A DNA stretch of 64,000 bases from positions 37,159,520 through 37,223,519 of the forward strand of contig OX387192.1 of NCBI GenBank assembly GCA_947561395.2, written 5' to 3'. Under the pieces are notes generated by a model. The model was not told where the DNA came from and ran no database searches. It was given only the letters and a program-made list of their open reading frames with translations. The position numbers were made by a program, and so were the translations under genes. This DNA is from Buxus sempervirens. Taxonomy: Eukaryota > Streptophyta > Magnoliopsida > Buxales > Buxaceae. Shown piece after piece: positions 36,517-49,200 of the stretch (its first letter is position 1; each line of letters opens with the position of its first letter).

Positions 36517-38134
36517 CCGCGGAGAGGATCTTTCATTCAGTGCCTTGTTTTCTTTTCAAGAATAGGCCGAGGAATTGAAGGTTACAATCAAGGAGTGAGC
36601 CGGTTTCAATATCCAGAATGTCTTCCACTGAACTCTCTTGTACTGCTACAAGTGTTGATTCATGTGCGGTGTTGTTACAAGTCTTCTAATCCTTCTAGTT
36701 ATTTCTTCTAGCTATATGCTATTGCTGCCTCTCTAGAGCCAGTTGCTGGGAAAGAAACGTCTACATGTTGCATAAATCATCTTTTATAAAGGAAAAGAAG
36801 GTGATGGTGATGTGAGAAGACCTGATTGTGTTTTAGCGGACGAGTGCAAAAGATGGGACTGCAGTTTGGTCAATCAGTTTCATGGGGATGAGTCCTTGAA
36901 ACAATAAAGGACCATGGAAGATCAACGACTTGCTTTTGCTGTGGAATTAGATGAAAGTTTTAAATCTGGTAATGTTCCTAAATTAACAGTGATATTATGT
37001 GTGGATCAGATGGTGACGAAAAAGTGGAAAACAATGTATACATGGTGCTGCGCATGTACTCCTAAATTACTAGTTCCTAAAAATAGCTATTTTCAAATCT
37101 CATTATTGTTGATCTTGTTGTGGGAATTGGTATGCTAAAAAGAGTAGACTTATGGATTTATGGATTCTGTGTTGTGTGATTTTTTTTTTTTTTTTGAGGA
37201 CGAGATTGAACGAAATTGGTAATTTGGTACAGCCAGTGAAAACGTCAATGGTGTCTTTTCCATCGATTGAGGAAGCCTGAAGATTATCCCAAGGAGAATC
37301 TGCCTACTTAAAACGTCAACAGCGCCTTCTCTCTCTCTCAACTTTTGATTCAAGCCTATCTTTCTCTCAATTTTGATTCTAACACCAAGTAGGCAAATCT
37401 GAGAACATTTGGAAGCACAGGACCTGCTAGGAAGAGCTCTCTCTACCCCCTCTCTCTCTCTCTTCTCTGTCAATTTTAATTGAGATAGGATACTAGCATG
37501 CAGTCTTGGAAAGATGGGAGTTCATTCTTCACAATTTCACCTTGTAATCGGTTGCCACTTTCTCTTATATTTCTTTAGTTTTTTTAGGTGGTTTACATTC
37601 CATCTAATACCACGTATGTTTAAAATTTAAAATTTCTGCATTGTGCCGAATTTTTTTTTATTTTTTATTTTTACAAAAAAGGACCCAACTCGAATCAACC
37701 TACTGTATGGGCTGATCCAAAACCCAGACACGGCTGACTCAACTACCCCAGTAATGTGCTGCAACTATGGTTCGCGCGGGCCTATACGGTACGTGAATTC
37801 GAGTGAATGCGGGTACCCGCCTTGCATGGCCAAATACAACTTGGAGACTAATAGCTAAATGGTACTGCGAGCTTAATATCCTTTCTTATCTCTAAAGAGC
37901 GTTAAATGGCAGATATTCATATTTTCCTTGCGCACAAGAAATCATTGATGAAGCCAAGGATATGAGAGTATGTTCTGGTTCCGCAACTTCCTTACACATT
38001 AATACAGATTATACCCTATTCTCTCTTTTATTGCTCCTGTAACAAATACTGGCCTATCCACCAAATACACTACTCCATGTGGAAATCTTGATAGAAATAC
38101 CACTGGTGATTACAGCTGCATCGTCACCGCCTCT
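36517..38134. other. Convergent spacer between the DUF789 and Di19 genes
   Basis: It contains the 3' UTR of the DUF789 gene, with AATAAA at 36903-36908. A poly-T tract follows at about 37180-37194, then CT-rich runs near 37325-37460. Short open frames here match no family I recognise. The Di19 3' UTR enters from the right. Confidence 0.55.
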
Positions 38135-41100
38135 TCAGATGTCCCTAAAAATGGTTGACATCAATAAGCCCTGTACAAACTCACATCTTCGAGACTTCTC
38201 TTGTTGGTCCTCATCCGACAGAGGAGAAATTTGGTTATTCCTGTCACCATAAACTCCGATTAGAACAAATAGTGAAAACCAAGAAAAAAAAATCATATTC
38301 TGGTACATCTGAACTACATAAAAGAGATGGAAAAACTAAGAATTTGAAATTAATGGTGTCAACTTTAAGGTTCCCTCCCTCAAACCAGGAAATTGTAATC
38401 ACATTCTACATATGATGCACTTTTCCCACATTGCTCAAGAGTCAAGAGACCCCCAAGGTTTCCTACAGCTCAAAGCAAGGCATTTTAACAACAGCCCCGG
38501 AATCCATACAAGTACAGTCAACATTCATGGTTTACTGCAAGTACACTTAAAATATGCCATGAGACTGTAAGAATGAGATCATCTACATTTCATAGAGAAC
38601 ACGATTCCTTTGATCTCATAAATCTGCTGTAGAATTCTCAAAATATTGTCATTTAATTATCACCAACTAGGAGGATTCTTGTTCCCTCCCCAACACTCCA
38701 CCACCCAGCATCCCAATGCAACTTGTTCAAACTGTGGAAACGTATCTTAAAACTATTTAATGCTAGCTTCTCAAAATGACATGGAAGTGGATAAATTGCC
38801 ATTGCCTACAAAAAATGGACATAACTTCACAAGACTTAACACAGTCAAAGAACTGTGAACAATGCTAGTCTCCTCAAAAAACATTACACTACCTAAAGCT
38901 AAAGCCTAGTGGTTACACACCTTAAAATGATTACAAAGAATTGTGTACAATGCAGATTTCCTCAAAATGAGTTAAGCTAGCTAAAACAAAAGCCTAGTGG
39001 CTACACACTCTAAACCCATTGCAAAAACCTTGCCCTGAGGACCATATAAAATCCCCCCAAATGCAGTGTCCCAGTAAAGGTTGGCTGACAGCAAACCTAA
39101 ATTTTGGCATTTTTGCAAGAAGTGACTACAGTCAGACTTGATATTGTGTTTTCATGCCAGCAATCTGTGGTCCTTTCTATCAGACCAGGTGGTGATCAAA
39201 CCTTATCGAAAAACCCTGAAGACAAAATAAAATAGGATGGCTGGAAACAAACTTGACACATGAAACGTCACCATGTAAGATAGAACATCATTGATCCAAT
39301 AACAAGCCTTCACCATTGGTAAATTGTAAGTGATGGGACAACAATAGAAGGGTAGGACAACAAGAGAGGGGAACGGATAGAAAGAGATTATTTTATAGCC
39401 TCCAATTAGTTTGAGCTTTAAGTTTCAATGTATATGTATATGTCGTACATATACACGTCCCCATTTACACTTGAAAAGCACGTTCTATTATCTCATAATA
39501 AATGAATATATCCTTAACTATTATTAGTAAGCAAATATAAGAGAAGATTAGCTAAAAACTCTGCAAGTTGGTTCCTCAAATTTACTGGGAGTAATTTGTT
39601 TATAAATTTCAACTAGAAGGGGCATGCAGTACTTGTACACATTCAGATTAGTGATTTGGAAACTTTCCCAAGATATGGCAGACATGGTACAATCTACATT
39701 CAGTTTTGCAAGGAATACTAGGTGCAGGTCTTCATCCTAATCTCATCACCTACTGGGTCTAGTAGTTTCACAATCAGACATAGCCAGACTAACAGAACAC
39801 ACACACATTCATACACAAAACATACGCCCACCCAGCAATCAAAAAATCCAGAATGACTCTTTAGCAAATCATATAAGTGTAAACTTACCTTTCCACACCA
39901 CAAACCAGAGTGTTCTCATCCTCCAATGGAATTTTACTAGTATAAGATGAACTGGTTGATATGAATGTTTGATCTGGTAAGATATCAATCTGAATTGTTT
40001 GATCTTCACCATGTGTCTTATTCTGAATTGTTTATTATAAATACCTAGATCTTGATGATTAATATGCACAACACATACACATTTGATTGGCCATCCATCC
40101 ACAACCTTTTTTCAGTTTCTAATGAAAATAGGATCAATTATTTTAGGATCAATTATTTTAAAATAATAACCGATGGTCACCCAATCTATCAAAAACTATG
40201 ATTTCAATCAGACTATGAGTGTTTAAAACCTTTCTGAATGTTGGATTGCGGCTCATGTTTTTATGTGGATCCAAAGGGGTAGAGACCTAAGAGGCCTATT
40301 GGGAATTCTTTAATGTACTGCAGCAGTAGGGTTGTAACTTGTAACTGAGATTTGGAGCTAAGGTTGTAACCCTATTGTTTAGGATATACTGGAAGTCTTC
40401 TTCTCTCACATGTATTTAGGCACAACGCCAACCACGTAAAATCTATAAGCAACTTCTTTGATCATTCTTATACTTTTTATTATCGTTGCAAGGTTTAAAT
40501 ATTCAACATTGAATGACTCCATTCATGTTCTTTAGCTCTTTACCTTGCCATCTTAGATCTTTCAACGATTATCTCCTCACACCTTCTTCCCTAAGTCCTC
40601 GTTTTACATGTCCAAAACATTTTAACCTAATTTCTTCTATTTTATCATCTATTTGGGCAACACCTAGCAACTCTCAGATATATGCATTCATTACCTTATC
40701 TTTCCTACCTATTCCAATTGTTTTTTACATTTTGTTCAGTTTCTTGGTCTGGGATCATACTTTTCTAACCAATTATTCATCGTCAGGAGTGCTCTACCGA
40801 TGCAACTAAATTTTCAGGGTTTTGGTCCATGTCATGTTTGTTTCTGTGAATTGACTAAAATAGAATACACTTATTCTAATCCAAATTTCTCACATTTCTA
40901 GAATTTACTTTCTATTTCTTATCCATTTTATTGCATCTGTTCGCATCTCAATATATTTTGGCACCTTGCAGTCAAATTCTTGCTCTATAACACTATAACG
41001 ATGCTAGTTATCTTGTTTAAATGGTAGGGGCTTTGTTCTTTTCCTAACCTTTTCATCATATAAAGATTGTCTGAATATCATGAATTTTGATTTCACTCCT

Positions 41101-44100
41101 ATTCTAAGAAATATGTCATATCTTAATATTCATGTCCCCAAAAATTGCTACTGATTCAACCACAAACACCAGCCAAATGGAAAATTATCCTTGAATATCA
41201 AGATATGACATATTTCTTAAAATAGGAGTGAAATCAAAATTCATGATATTCAGAAAATCTTTATATGATGAAAAGGGTAGGAAAAAAACAGAGCCCCTAC
41301 AATTTAAACAAGATAACTAGCATCGTTATAGTGTTATAGAGCAAGAATTAGAATGCAAGGTGCCAAAATATATCATTTGTAGATCAAATATATATATTTT
41401 AATGGTATTCATAGAAATACCAGGCTTGAAGTGATTTTAATAAGATAGAAAAACTATGCAAAGGAAGGTGCACAAAATAATGCAAATTTTAATACCTTTC
41501 CAGTATACTTTCATTTGAACATTTTTCAGCTGAGCTTGCTTCTACCTCATTCTTCAGCTGAGACATTTCAGGTTCGTCTACCATTGGTAGATTATATATA
41601 AAAGATGACAATAACGGATCTGGTGCTGTATTGGAGGAGGGAAGAATACAGGGCCCCCCAAGAATTGATTGCAGATTTCCTTCCCGCAGCTCCTTTCTCA
41701 ATAAAGAAAGGGATGAATGAGATCCACCTCTACGAAATCTCTTCTTGCGCTGCATGTGACCTTCAGTCAAGGAACTCAGAGTATAGCACCAACTAAAGAG
41801 TGACCATAATATGAAATAACTAAAAAACAGAAAAAGTTTAAAAAAAATGAATCATGGAAGCAAGGTGTTTAAAGGAATATGGGGAGAAATTCAAATAACA
41901 AAAAAAGTTAAGATTTAAAAGTAGGATAATTAAAGGAGATTTTGAATGAGGATGCGCAAAGAATTATTAAAAGAAAAAGGATAAATATATGAAAAATGCT
42001 TGCATGAGAGGAATAAGGGTTGGTTTGACAACAACATGGAAAAACAGAAATTTGTTAAAATAATATGGTTGACATGATGATTTGAATACAGTATTCAGGA
42101 CTTCATGCTAGCTTCATCCAAAGCAAAACAAATAAACTAGATGTAAAGGCCAAATCGGAATGTGCATATATAGGTGCATACATACATATATACTATATTT
42201 ACATACATACGAATACAAACATACATACATATGTACATACATATAGACATACTATATATACATATACATACATAAATTCACACATATAGTATGTATGCAA
42301 CAACCTACACGCATAAATGCATACATAAATACATGCATTTATGAACCCAGCCAATTAATTCATTATGAGACAAAACATGACTATGAGGTGTATTTATTAC
42401 CCAGTCAAAGAAAATAAACACTATAGATATGAATATGATCATTTGTTCTATAACCATATTCCTAATAAAAATAAAAGGACTCATATATTCATTGATCACC
42501 CTTAAAAGTTACCAAGTGCCAATAGATTCCGCATACATAAACCAGAATTTTTCTGTGTTGGGGGGTTATACCAATTATTAATTATTTAGGAGAAGGTTAT
42601 ATTACTGATATAGAATAAAATTCACATAGAAAATATTTTGATTGAATAATTCCAAAATTTTTGCCTAAGAAAGATGCCCATCATCAAGGCCTAGACAATG
42701 TCAATACCCGGGGACAACATTAATAAAAATACTAAGATCAGAACTAAGAATTATCCAATAATTAATAAAATTTATTATAAATATCTTTTTTATCCCACGA
42801 TTCCCCAAGAGATCAACCCATCCAATTAAAAGAAAATCTTTTGATTGGATAGGAATGAATGAAAATTATTATATCTTTCCATATCAAATCTGGAACATGC
42901 CCTTAAGATTGAATATTAAATCGTCTCTTATCAACAAATTTCTCTTTAAAGATAAAATATGGATTTGACAAGCTACAAAATCCTTTTTGCTGACCCAGAA
43001 CTGTCAAAAGAAATCAATTTTAGACACTGATTACCGGTTGCTTTAGTATAATAAACTATATATCCACTTTAACTGAATTTGGAACCTTTACGGGGTAAGA
43101 ATGGACATGTAAAGCAATGAAAATAATAAAAATAACACAGTAAAATAGCAGCAACCCCTAGAGAAACAAATACCGAACTTGGTAAAAAGGATATCTTGAA
43201 AACATTCGCATGTTGCATGGTTATATGTCCAACCATATCCATTCCCACCCTCATTGCACAAACTGGACATACCTGCAAGTACAAACATGATCTTGAGTAA
43301 ATTGTATTACCAGAATAAGTGGCTTCCAGATAAACTCCCGCAGATATGATGATTATCATAGTTTTCCAGCAAAGGAACTAATAAATCAAATCACATTCGC
43401 AACAGTAAAGCATCTGTTTTAGATATTCTCTCTTTCTTCTCCAATTCTCAGCCTCAGACCCAATCATTCTATTCAAGTTCTCTAAAGTGCAGGAAGCTTA
43501 AGAAACATCCTAAAAATTCTCTGAGACGATCAGCTAGTCCAAAATAATAGAACTTCAAAAGCACATACAGAAGCAGTTTCTATACCAAACCTTTTTTTAT
43601 GAAGCGATGCTGATGTAGAGTTATAGGTTAAGTAGGAATTTATTGTCATTTTTTGTCATCATATTTTCTTAGTTTTAGTAGGACTAGAGTCTGATTCCAA
43701 ATAGGGAACTGTGTCCATTACCAAGCCCTAGTAAAGGTAGGTGAGACTCCAATTCTTTCTAGAGTTTTCATGCATCAAATACTCGGAGACAGTAGAATCG
43801 ATGGGATATGGAATATTCTCTAAATCATATTTCTTTGCCAGATCAACACCCACCCAGAAATAACATAACAGCAGCATAAGCCGAAATGCATAAAAATATT
43901 TTTGAGACCGGAAACGAAAAATGGAAGCGCAACCTTTTCAAAATTCTGTGACAAAAACTACATAGGACTGAAAAGCCCTAAGTATCCATGAGCCAAAAAG
44001 AAAAGAATAGTACCCCATTTTTGGCCTCAACGGGATGCTCGTCGTCGATATGGCAGCACAATCCAACGATATCAAAATCCTCCGAACAGAAGGGACAAGG

Positions 44101-44346
44101 GAATTCAGGTCGTGGATCGTCATCTCCGTCTATTTCCTCGAACCCCGTATACGTATCTACATCAACGTGAATTCCAGTACAAAAATATTTTATAGAATGA
44201 AAAACAGAAACAAATGTTACAGCAGAAACCCTAAAAATCACCCAAAAAAAAGTGAGTCGAATTTTGCACACACCTGACCGCGATTGAAGAGCAAATTTGT
44301 AGTTCCTTGACGCAGCGAAGAGACGGCCGTCCCACTCAGCATCCAT
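38135..44346 (-). CDS. Di19: Drought-induced 19 (Di19) zinc-finger protein
   Basis: Five exons: 44346-44274, 44156-44014, 43272-43195, 41755-41496 and 38240-38135; 219 aa, the family's usual length. Di19 proteins are nuclear, mostly stress-linked transcription regulators with two atypical C2H2 fingers. Seen here are CPFC..CCHIDDEH (45-65) and CPVC..HITMQH (74-93). A basic RKKRFRRGG nuclear-localisation block follows (~101-109), then LRKELREGNLQSILGG. The C-terminal Di19_C piece, KSRRCEFVQGLLMSTI, lies in a distant 106 bp last exon that is easy to miss. Intron 3 (43194-41756) is of the U12 AT-AC class. Intron 4 is 3.3 kb and contains a long inverted repeat. The model keeps phase at every junction. 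It is divergent from SYP4 and convergent with the DUF789 gene. Confidence 0.94.
40951..41373. repeat. Near-perfect 2 x 182 bp inverted repeat in Di19 intron 4
   Basis: Arm 40951-41132 is the reverse complement of 41192-41373 with about nine mismatches in 182 bp and no indel that I can see; the loop is 59 bp. Arms begin ATATATTTTGGCACCTTGCA. The element is non-coding. Either strand would fold into a long double-stranded hairpin, and it lies inside a transcribed intron. It could be a MITE or an inverted duplication; no clear target duplication flanks it. Confidence 0.92.
41756..43194 (-). other. U12-type AT-AC intron of Di19
   Basis: The junctions read TTCAAG|ATATCCTTTTT at the donor and GGTCAC|ATGCAG at the acceptor. 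Eleven bases before the acceptor edge is the branch site TTCCTTGAC (41774-41766), matching the U12 consensus TTCCTTRAY. Splicing here gives VFK|MQRKKRFRRGG, in line with FKMHRKRKPRRGG in Arabidopsis Di19. No GT-AG alternative nearby restores that peptide. Confidence 0.93.
42160..42340. repeat. Imperfect CATA/TACA microsatellite
   Basis: Repeated ACATACATATA-type units, interrupted by short deviations, lie within the Di19 AT-AC intron. Confidence 0.8.
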
Positions 44347-44735
44347 TTTCAATTCAGAAAAAGAAAACTCCTAACACCTATTAATCTCTGATTCAGAAAA
44401 GGATCAGAAACTCGGGAAAGGGTGAAGGGAAAACAGCGCGACGAAACAGGCACCTCGTTCTGTCCTTAAAAATGGAGTGAGGAAGAACACGGGAAATTTA
44501 CTACTGTGACTGAGAACGAAAGAAAAATTTTCTGACAAGGGCCTACTTTTCTGGTAGAACCTATTTCCTATTGGTCTTCATGATTTTTAAATGACCACGG
44601 AATCCTCTGAAATATCAGAAACGCATTAACGCCTCGACATGCCCATTTCTCGGGCCCGTTTTGATCGGATTTGACATAGTTCCAAGATCCGGTTACTTTG
44701 TGATCCGGGTTAGGTTAGTGAGGGAAGTTGCCCAA

Positions 44736-44999
44736 CCCGATGAATGTTACACTTGTAAGTGCATAAAAATTATTGTATATATGTATCCTTATAATACACT
44801 TAATTTTTTGTGTGATTAAATTTTATATTTGTTAAGTTCGCAAAGTTTATTTTCACTAAATGTGTGACCCGATGAATGTTACACTTGTAAGTGCATAAAC
44901 ATTATTGTACATGTGTATCCTAATAATACACTTAATTCTTTTGTGTGATTAAATTTTATATTTGTTAAGTTCACAATTTTTATTTTCATTAAATGTGTG
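44736..44999. repeat. 132 bp tandem duplication upstream of Di19
   Basis: Units 44736-44867 and 44868-44999 both start CCCGATGAATGTTACACTTG and end AAATGTGTG. They differ by a few substitutions and one-base indels. The pair begins about 390 bp upstream of the Di19 start codon. Confidence 0.92.
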
Positions 45000-45196
45000 T
45001 ATATATCTATAATTTATACTATTAATAAAAAGAAGATGGGAGAATATTCCCTCCAAATTCTGGCCCCCTTTTTTTTTTTCAAACATTACTCTCCCAAACA
45101 AAATAATCCTCCGCTATTTTAAACATGTTATAACTAACTCGGGCTGTTTATCTAAGTGGGCCCATGTTTTCTATTCGGGCATAGTACATGCAACCC

Positions 45197-45369
45197 CTGG
45201 TATTAATAAAAGAAAGAGGGGGAATATTCCCCCACATTCTGGTCTTTTTTTTTTTTTTTGTTCCAACTATTGCTCTCTTCAACTAAAACAATTTGAAACT
45301 ATAATCACCCCACTACTCTTTCTGCATTTAAATTTAAACCCCTACTTATATGCTACAATTAAAGGTGAG
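45197..45369. repeat. Dispersed repeat, copy 2
   Basis: It matches 2329-2498 through AGAGGGGG, the poly-T run, TTCCAACTATTGC, AATTTAAACCCCTA and AATTAAAGGTGAGGA. A third, partial copy lies immediately upstream at about 45020-45135, so two insertions or one internal duplication occurred here. Confidence 0.55.
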
Positions 45370-45509
45370 GACATATATTTATATATGTTCTTTAATATTA
45401 ATGAGCCATTTAATATTAAATACGAGACAAATTTGAGTTTTTGACAACAAGTAGGGATGGATAGGGTTTATAAAAATGGTATGCAATCCTAAGTTTAGCT
45501 TAAGTAAAA

Positions 45510-45670
45510 AAAAGACTAATGCATGAGGCTCTCACCATTGTGCAGTATTTGGGGAGAGTCTGATGTACACAGCCTTACCTCCATAAGTGGAGAGGTTGTT
45601 TTCCGGGACTTGAAACAACAACCTTTAAAGCCACAATGGAGCAACCTTACACTTGCTACAAGGCTCCCAC
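45510..45670 (-). mobile_element. Au-like SINE, copy 2
   Basis: Plus-strand landmarks in order are TAATGCATGAGGCTCTC, GTCTGATGTACACAGCCTTA, AGAGGTTGTTTTCCGGGACT and AATGGAGCAACCTTAC. They match the copy at 16526-16686 and the reverse complement of the Au SINE. It lies about 550 bp upstream of the SYP4 start codon. Confidence 0.7.
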
Positions 45671-46008
45671 TTAGATTTATTAAAATATATTAAAATAATA
45701 TTTTAAATATATAAAAATATTTTTTGATTTTAATAGAGTAAAGTTTGGTTCGGACTAAATTTGGCCCGCCTGGAACGATTTGGCGACACCTAACCGTAAA
45801 CCCTCCTCATTATCCCTATTTACACTGGAAGTCGAATGCATAGAAAAGGTCAACCAATACCCATGCTCTAATAAACCCGTGCAGAAACAAACACAGGGAG
45901 CTTGAGCCCATAGCCTACCCGGCCCATCCAACCCTGGCACCTGCAGGCTGCAGGTGCGCGAAGGCGCACTTTTAAGCGGTTTGTAATCGCGTCAGAAGCT
46001 CGCCGGCG

Positions 46009-46134
46009 ATGGGAAGAAATTTCTCGTCGTCGGTGCTCGGAAGAGAATTCAATTGGGCTCGAACATGCAAAGAAATCTCGTCGCCTTTCACCGTACCCAA
46101 AATTCTCTGCTTCTATATCCATTATTGGTCATGA
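46009..46134 (+). other. 41-codon uORF in the probable SYP4 leader
   Basis: An ATG at 46009 opens MGRNFSSSVLGREF.. and stops with TGA at 46132-46134, 87 bp before the syntaxin ATG. It is real as sequence; whether it is in the mRNA depends on the transcription start, which I cannot see. Confidence 0.4.
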
Positions 46135-46221
46135 GAAGATCTTATTTGAAGTCATCGTTCTCAGATCTATTGAAGAGTTTTCTGCATTGTCTTTTTTGAG
46201 CTCAGATCTTTTGGTTTCTTC

Positions 46222-49200
46222 ATGGCCACTAGGAATCGAACGCCGCTTTACAGAAAGTATCGAGATGCCTTGAAGAGCGTTCGTGTTCCGACGATCTCGT
46301 CTTCTTCTCCCTCGTCGTCTACTTCCGGTTCTGGTGGTCCAGTAATCGAACTAGTGGGTAGACCGCTTCTTCATTCGAATCGGTCTTATGCACCAGTCAG
46401 TACGGAGGATCCAGGAAATTTCAGGTAAAATTTGCTTTTCATGTGGTTTTCTTAGTTGCGAAAGCCCTTAATCGCGACCTTTTTTTTTTTTTTTTTGGTA
46501 TGAGATGAGGAAGGCGTCATCATTCGCTAATTTGGACGGTTCGTATTCAATTCGTGTTCTGTATATTGTTCGAATTTTAGTTTTTATTGAAAATTTTTTA
46601 TTTAGAAGGAATATTGTAGAATAAGTTGGCCCGAAAGACTGATCGATTGTATTGGTTATATCTGGAAGGAAAGTATGAGATGAATTTATTTGAATAAAAT
46701 TAAGTTTTCAAGCATCATTTGGTATCAGTTAATGCAGAGTTGTTATCTGTTAATGGGGAGTTGTTATGTTTGCTGGAATTGTACAAGAGTTGCTGTATAA
46801 CTTGTAGATCTTATGATTTTTTGTTGCACCAATTTCCAGGGAATGTATTTTATATTTTTGTTACTGGTTTCCTCTTATTATGATTTTGTTAGAATTTTAG
46901 ATCTGAACAGAAGTTCCAAAGATCATTTAAAGCTTCGGCTGTCAGCCCATGGTTACACTGAACAGTTTCTGATGAAGCTTTGGATATTAGTATGTTTTGA
47001 CTAATAATCAGTATCAGCCAATGTAAGTGTATGGTTTCGTAGTGTTGATCCAAGCCCAAAATGAGATATTTTCGGGCCAAATGTTCAAAACTTAATGCAA
47101 ATTATATTTGGAGTAGAAGTAGATGCCTTAATAAAATATCATGTTCCATGTTGCTCATTTGAATAGCATCCAACACTACTTGTTTACTGGTTTATTTCAT
47201 ACTTCTTGTTGTTCGCATCAGGACTGCTTCTGTGAACTTATTTTCACTGTACAACATTGCATGGATTATAATTCATCAGCTTATTCTTGTTCATCATTTC
47301 TAAGCTGCTCGTGCTACTTATTTTCTGCTTAAGGTATAACAAGCTGAGCTCCATTCTTTACATTTGAAGCTCAATTTGACCATACTTGCTATATGCTGAT
47401 CTTCAAAAACCTACGAAATTATACAATTCTTGCCAATTTTCTGATATAACACCAGTCTCCTTCTAAAACCTTTAAAAACCTGCAGAGAATATTTTGAGTC
47501 CTGCATGTTTTTTGTATCTTCAAACATGCTTACAGATGCACTAAGCATAACCCCTATTGGGCGCTTCTACTTTAACCTCGATTTATTGTCTTTGTTGGCT
47601 GAAAATGACTGACAACAGAGAGGAGGAAACAGTCTTCTGGGTCTCAACATACTCTCCTGTTTATAAGCTGTTTTTATGTTAAAAGATAGCCCTAAAGATC
47701 ATCCATTAGACACTAAAATCACTTATTCTGTTGTTTACAGGGATATTTTCTGGTCCTGTTTTATTTCTTTTATTGGACAGTTATTATTCTGTCTTTTCAG
47801 TCATTCCTACATGCATAAATACAACAATGTCTGAACCAAATGACCCTAAACCAAAGGCAAAGTCGAAAAAATAAAAGAAAAAATATGGACTTTGTAGTAG
47901 TCGATTCATGGCTATCATTGAGGTTGCACTGTTCTTTGGCTTTTCATAGCTGTAGATGCAATTTACTTGGGTTCAAAAGCTTTTGGGCTGAGTGAATTAA
48001 TTTATTGTTAACAATAAAGAGGAAGAGGGCTTAAATATAGAATAAGTAAAATAAAAAAGAAGATATAAGCAGACACAGGGAGAGGGGCCTTTGCTTTCAC
48101 TGATATAGGGAAGAGAGAGAAACACAATGCTCTTTTTCTTCTTAAGAAGACAAGGATAGAGAGAGATGTACAGGTTTTTGTTTATGCAATCAACAGCTTT
48201 TTTGGCTACTACCACGTACACAGAAAACTCAGAGGCCTATTTTTCTTTTTATTTTTTTCTCCCGAAGAACAGAAGCTTTTTTTAAGAGAATGATTTTTAT
48301 ATATTGTAGGAGGAGACTTCTGGACTAATTTTCCACGATTTTATTCATTTATTTTTTATATATGATGAATCAGATTTTTTTGGCTTCCACTTGCATGTAC
48401 AGCAAGAAATCAGAGACAGAAGACTTTCTAAAACAATGATTTTTTGGTAGTGTGGGAATCTTCTGAATTATTTCAGTCACTGCTTTCAATCTTTGATTTT
48501 TTATGCATTTTATTTATGTCAAGCAAAATTTGGTTTCTTAAGCATCATCCAAGCAATGTCTAGGCAAGCCTGCTAGGGAAGTTTTAATCCCTTGAGCATT
48601 ACCAGACTTCAGTTTGTGTACATACATACATATATGCATACATGCACACATATACATATGATATATACACTTGCGTATATATGTGCGTGTGTGTATACAT
48701 ATGTGTTTATATATATGTGTGTATGTATGAACTGAAGTCTGATAAACTTAGTTTTCATCAAAGAAAAAAAAGTCTGATAAACTTAGTGAAAAACTATTAG
48801 CAAAATCTGTTATAATCTACAGAATCCAGTTGGTTCCTTTAAATTTTATTTCACAGTAAGGGCTATTGGCCTCTGAAATATGACTTTATAGGCTGCCTGC
48901 TAAATCCTCAAAGCTCTATTTTTCTGAACGTCAGATCATGCATTTTTGCTGCAGTAGGGGTGTGCTTCTACCCCCGGCTTGGGTTGATGTCTCTGAAGAA
49001 ATAGCATCAAATATGCAGCGTGCACGGACGAAAATGGTAGAATTAGTCAAGGCGCATGCCAAGGCTTTAATGCCATCATTTGGAGATGGAAAGGAAGATC
49101 AACAGAGGATTGAGGCACTTACACAAGAGATTACAGATTTGTTGAAGAAGTCAGAGAAGAGATTGCAAAAACTTTCTGCAAGTGGAGCATCTGAGGATTC

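Larger units (their letters stand above)
44347..46008. other. Divergent spacer between Di19 and SYP4
   Basis: It holds the Di19 promoter side (44347-44560) and the SYP4 leader side (from about 45940). Between them are a 132 bp tandem duplication, two copies of a dispersed repeat and a SINE. No gene is seen. Confidence 0.6.

Noticed and set aside
36914..37138. 74-codon open frame downstream of the DUF789 gene
   Set aside because: It begins next to the AATAAA signal in the likely 3' UTR and matches nothing known.
42160..42340. CRISPR-like regular repetition
   Set aside because: It is a simple CATA-type microsatellite without spacers, and the genome is a plant's.
45868..46122. 84-codon minus-strand frame upstream of SYP4
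   Set aside because: It overlaps the probable SYP4 leader in antisense, is Arg-rich from GC-rich composition, and has no family resemblance.
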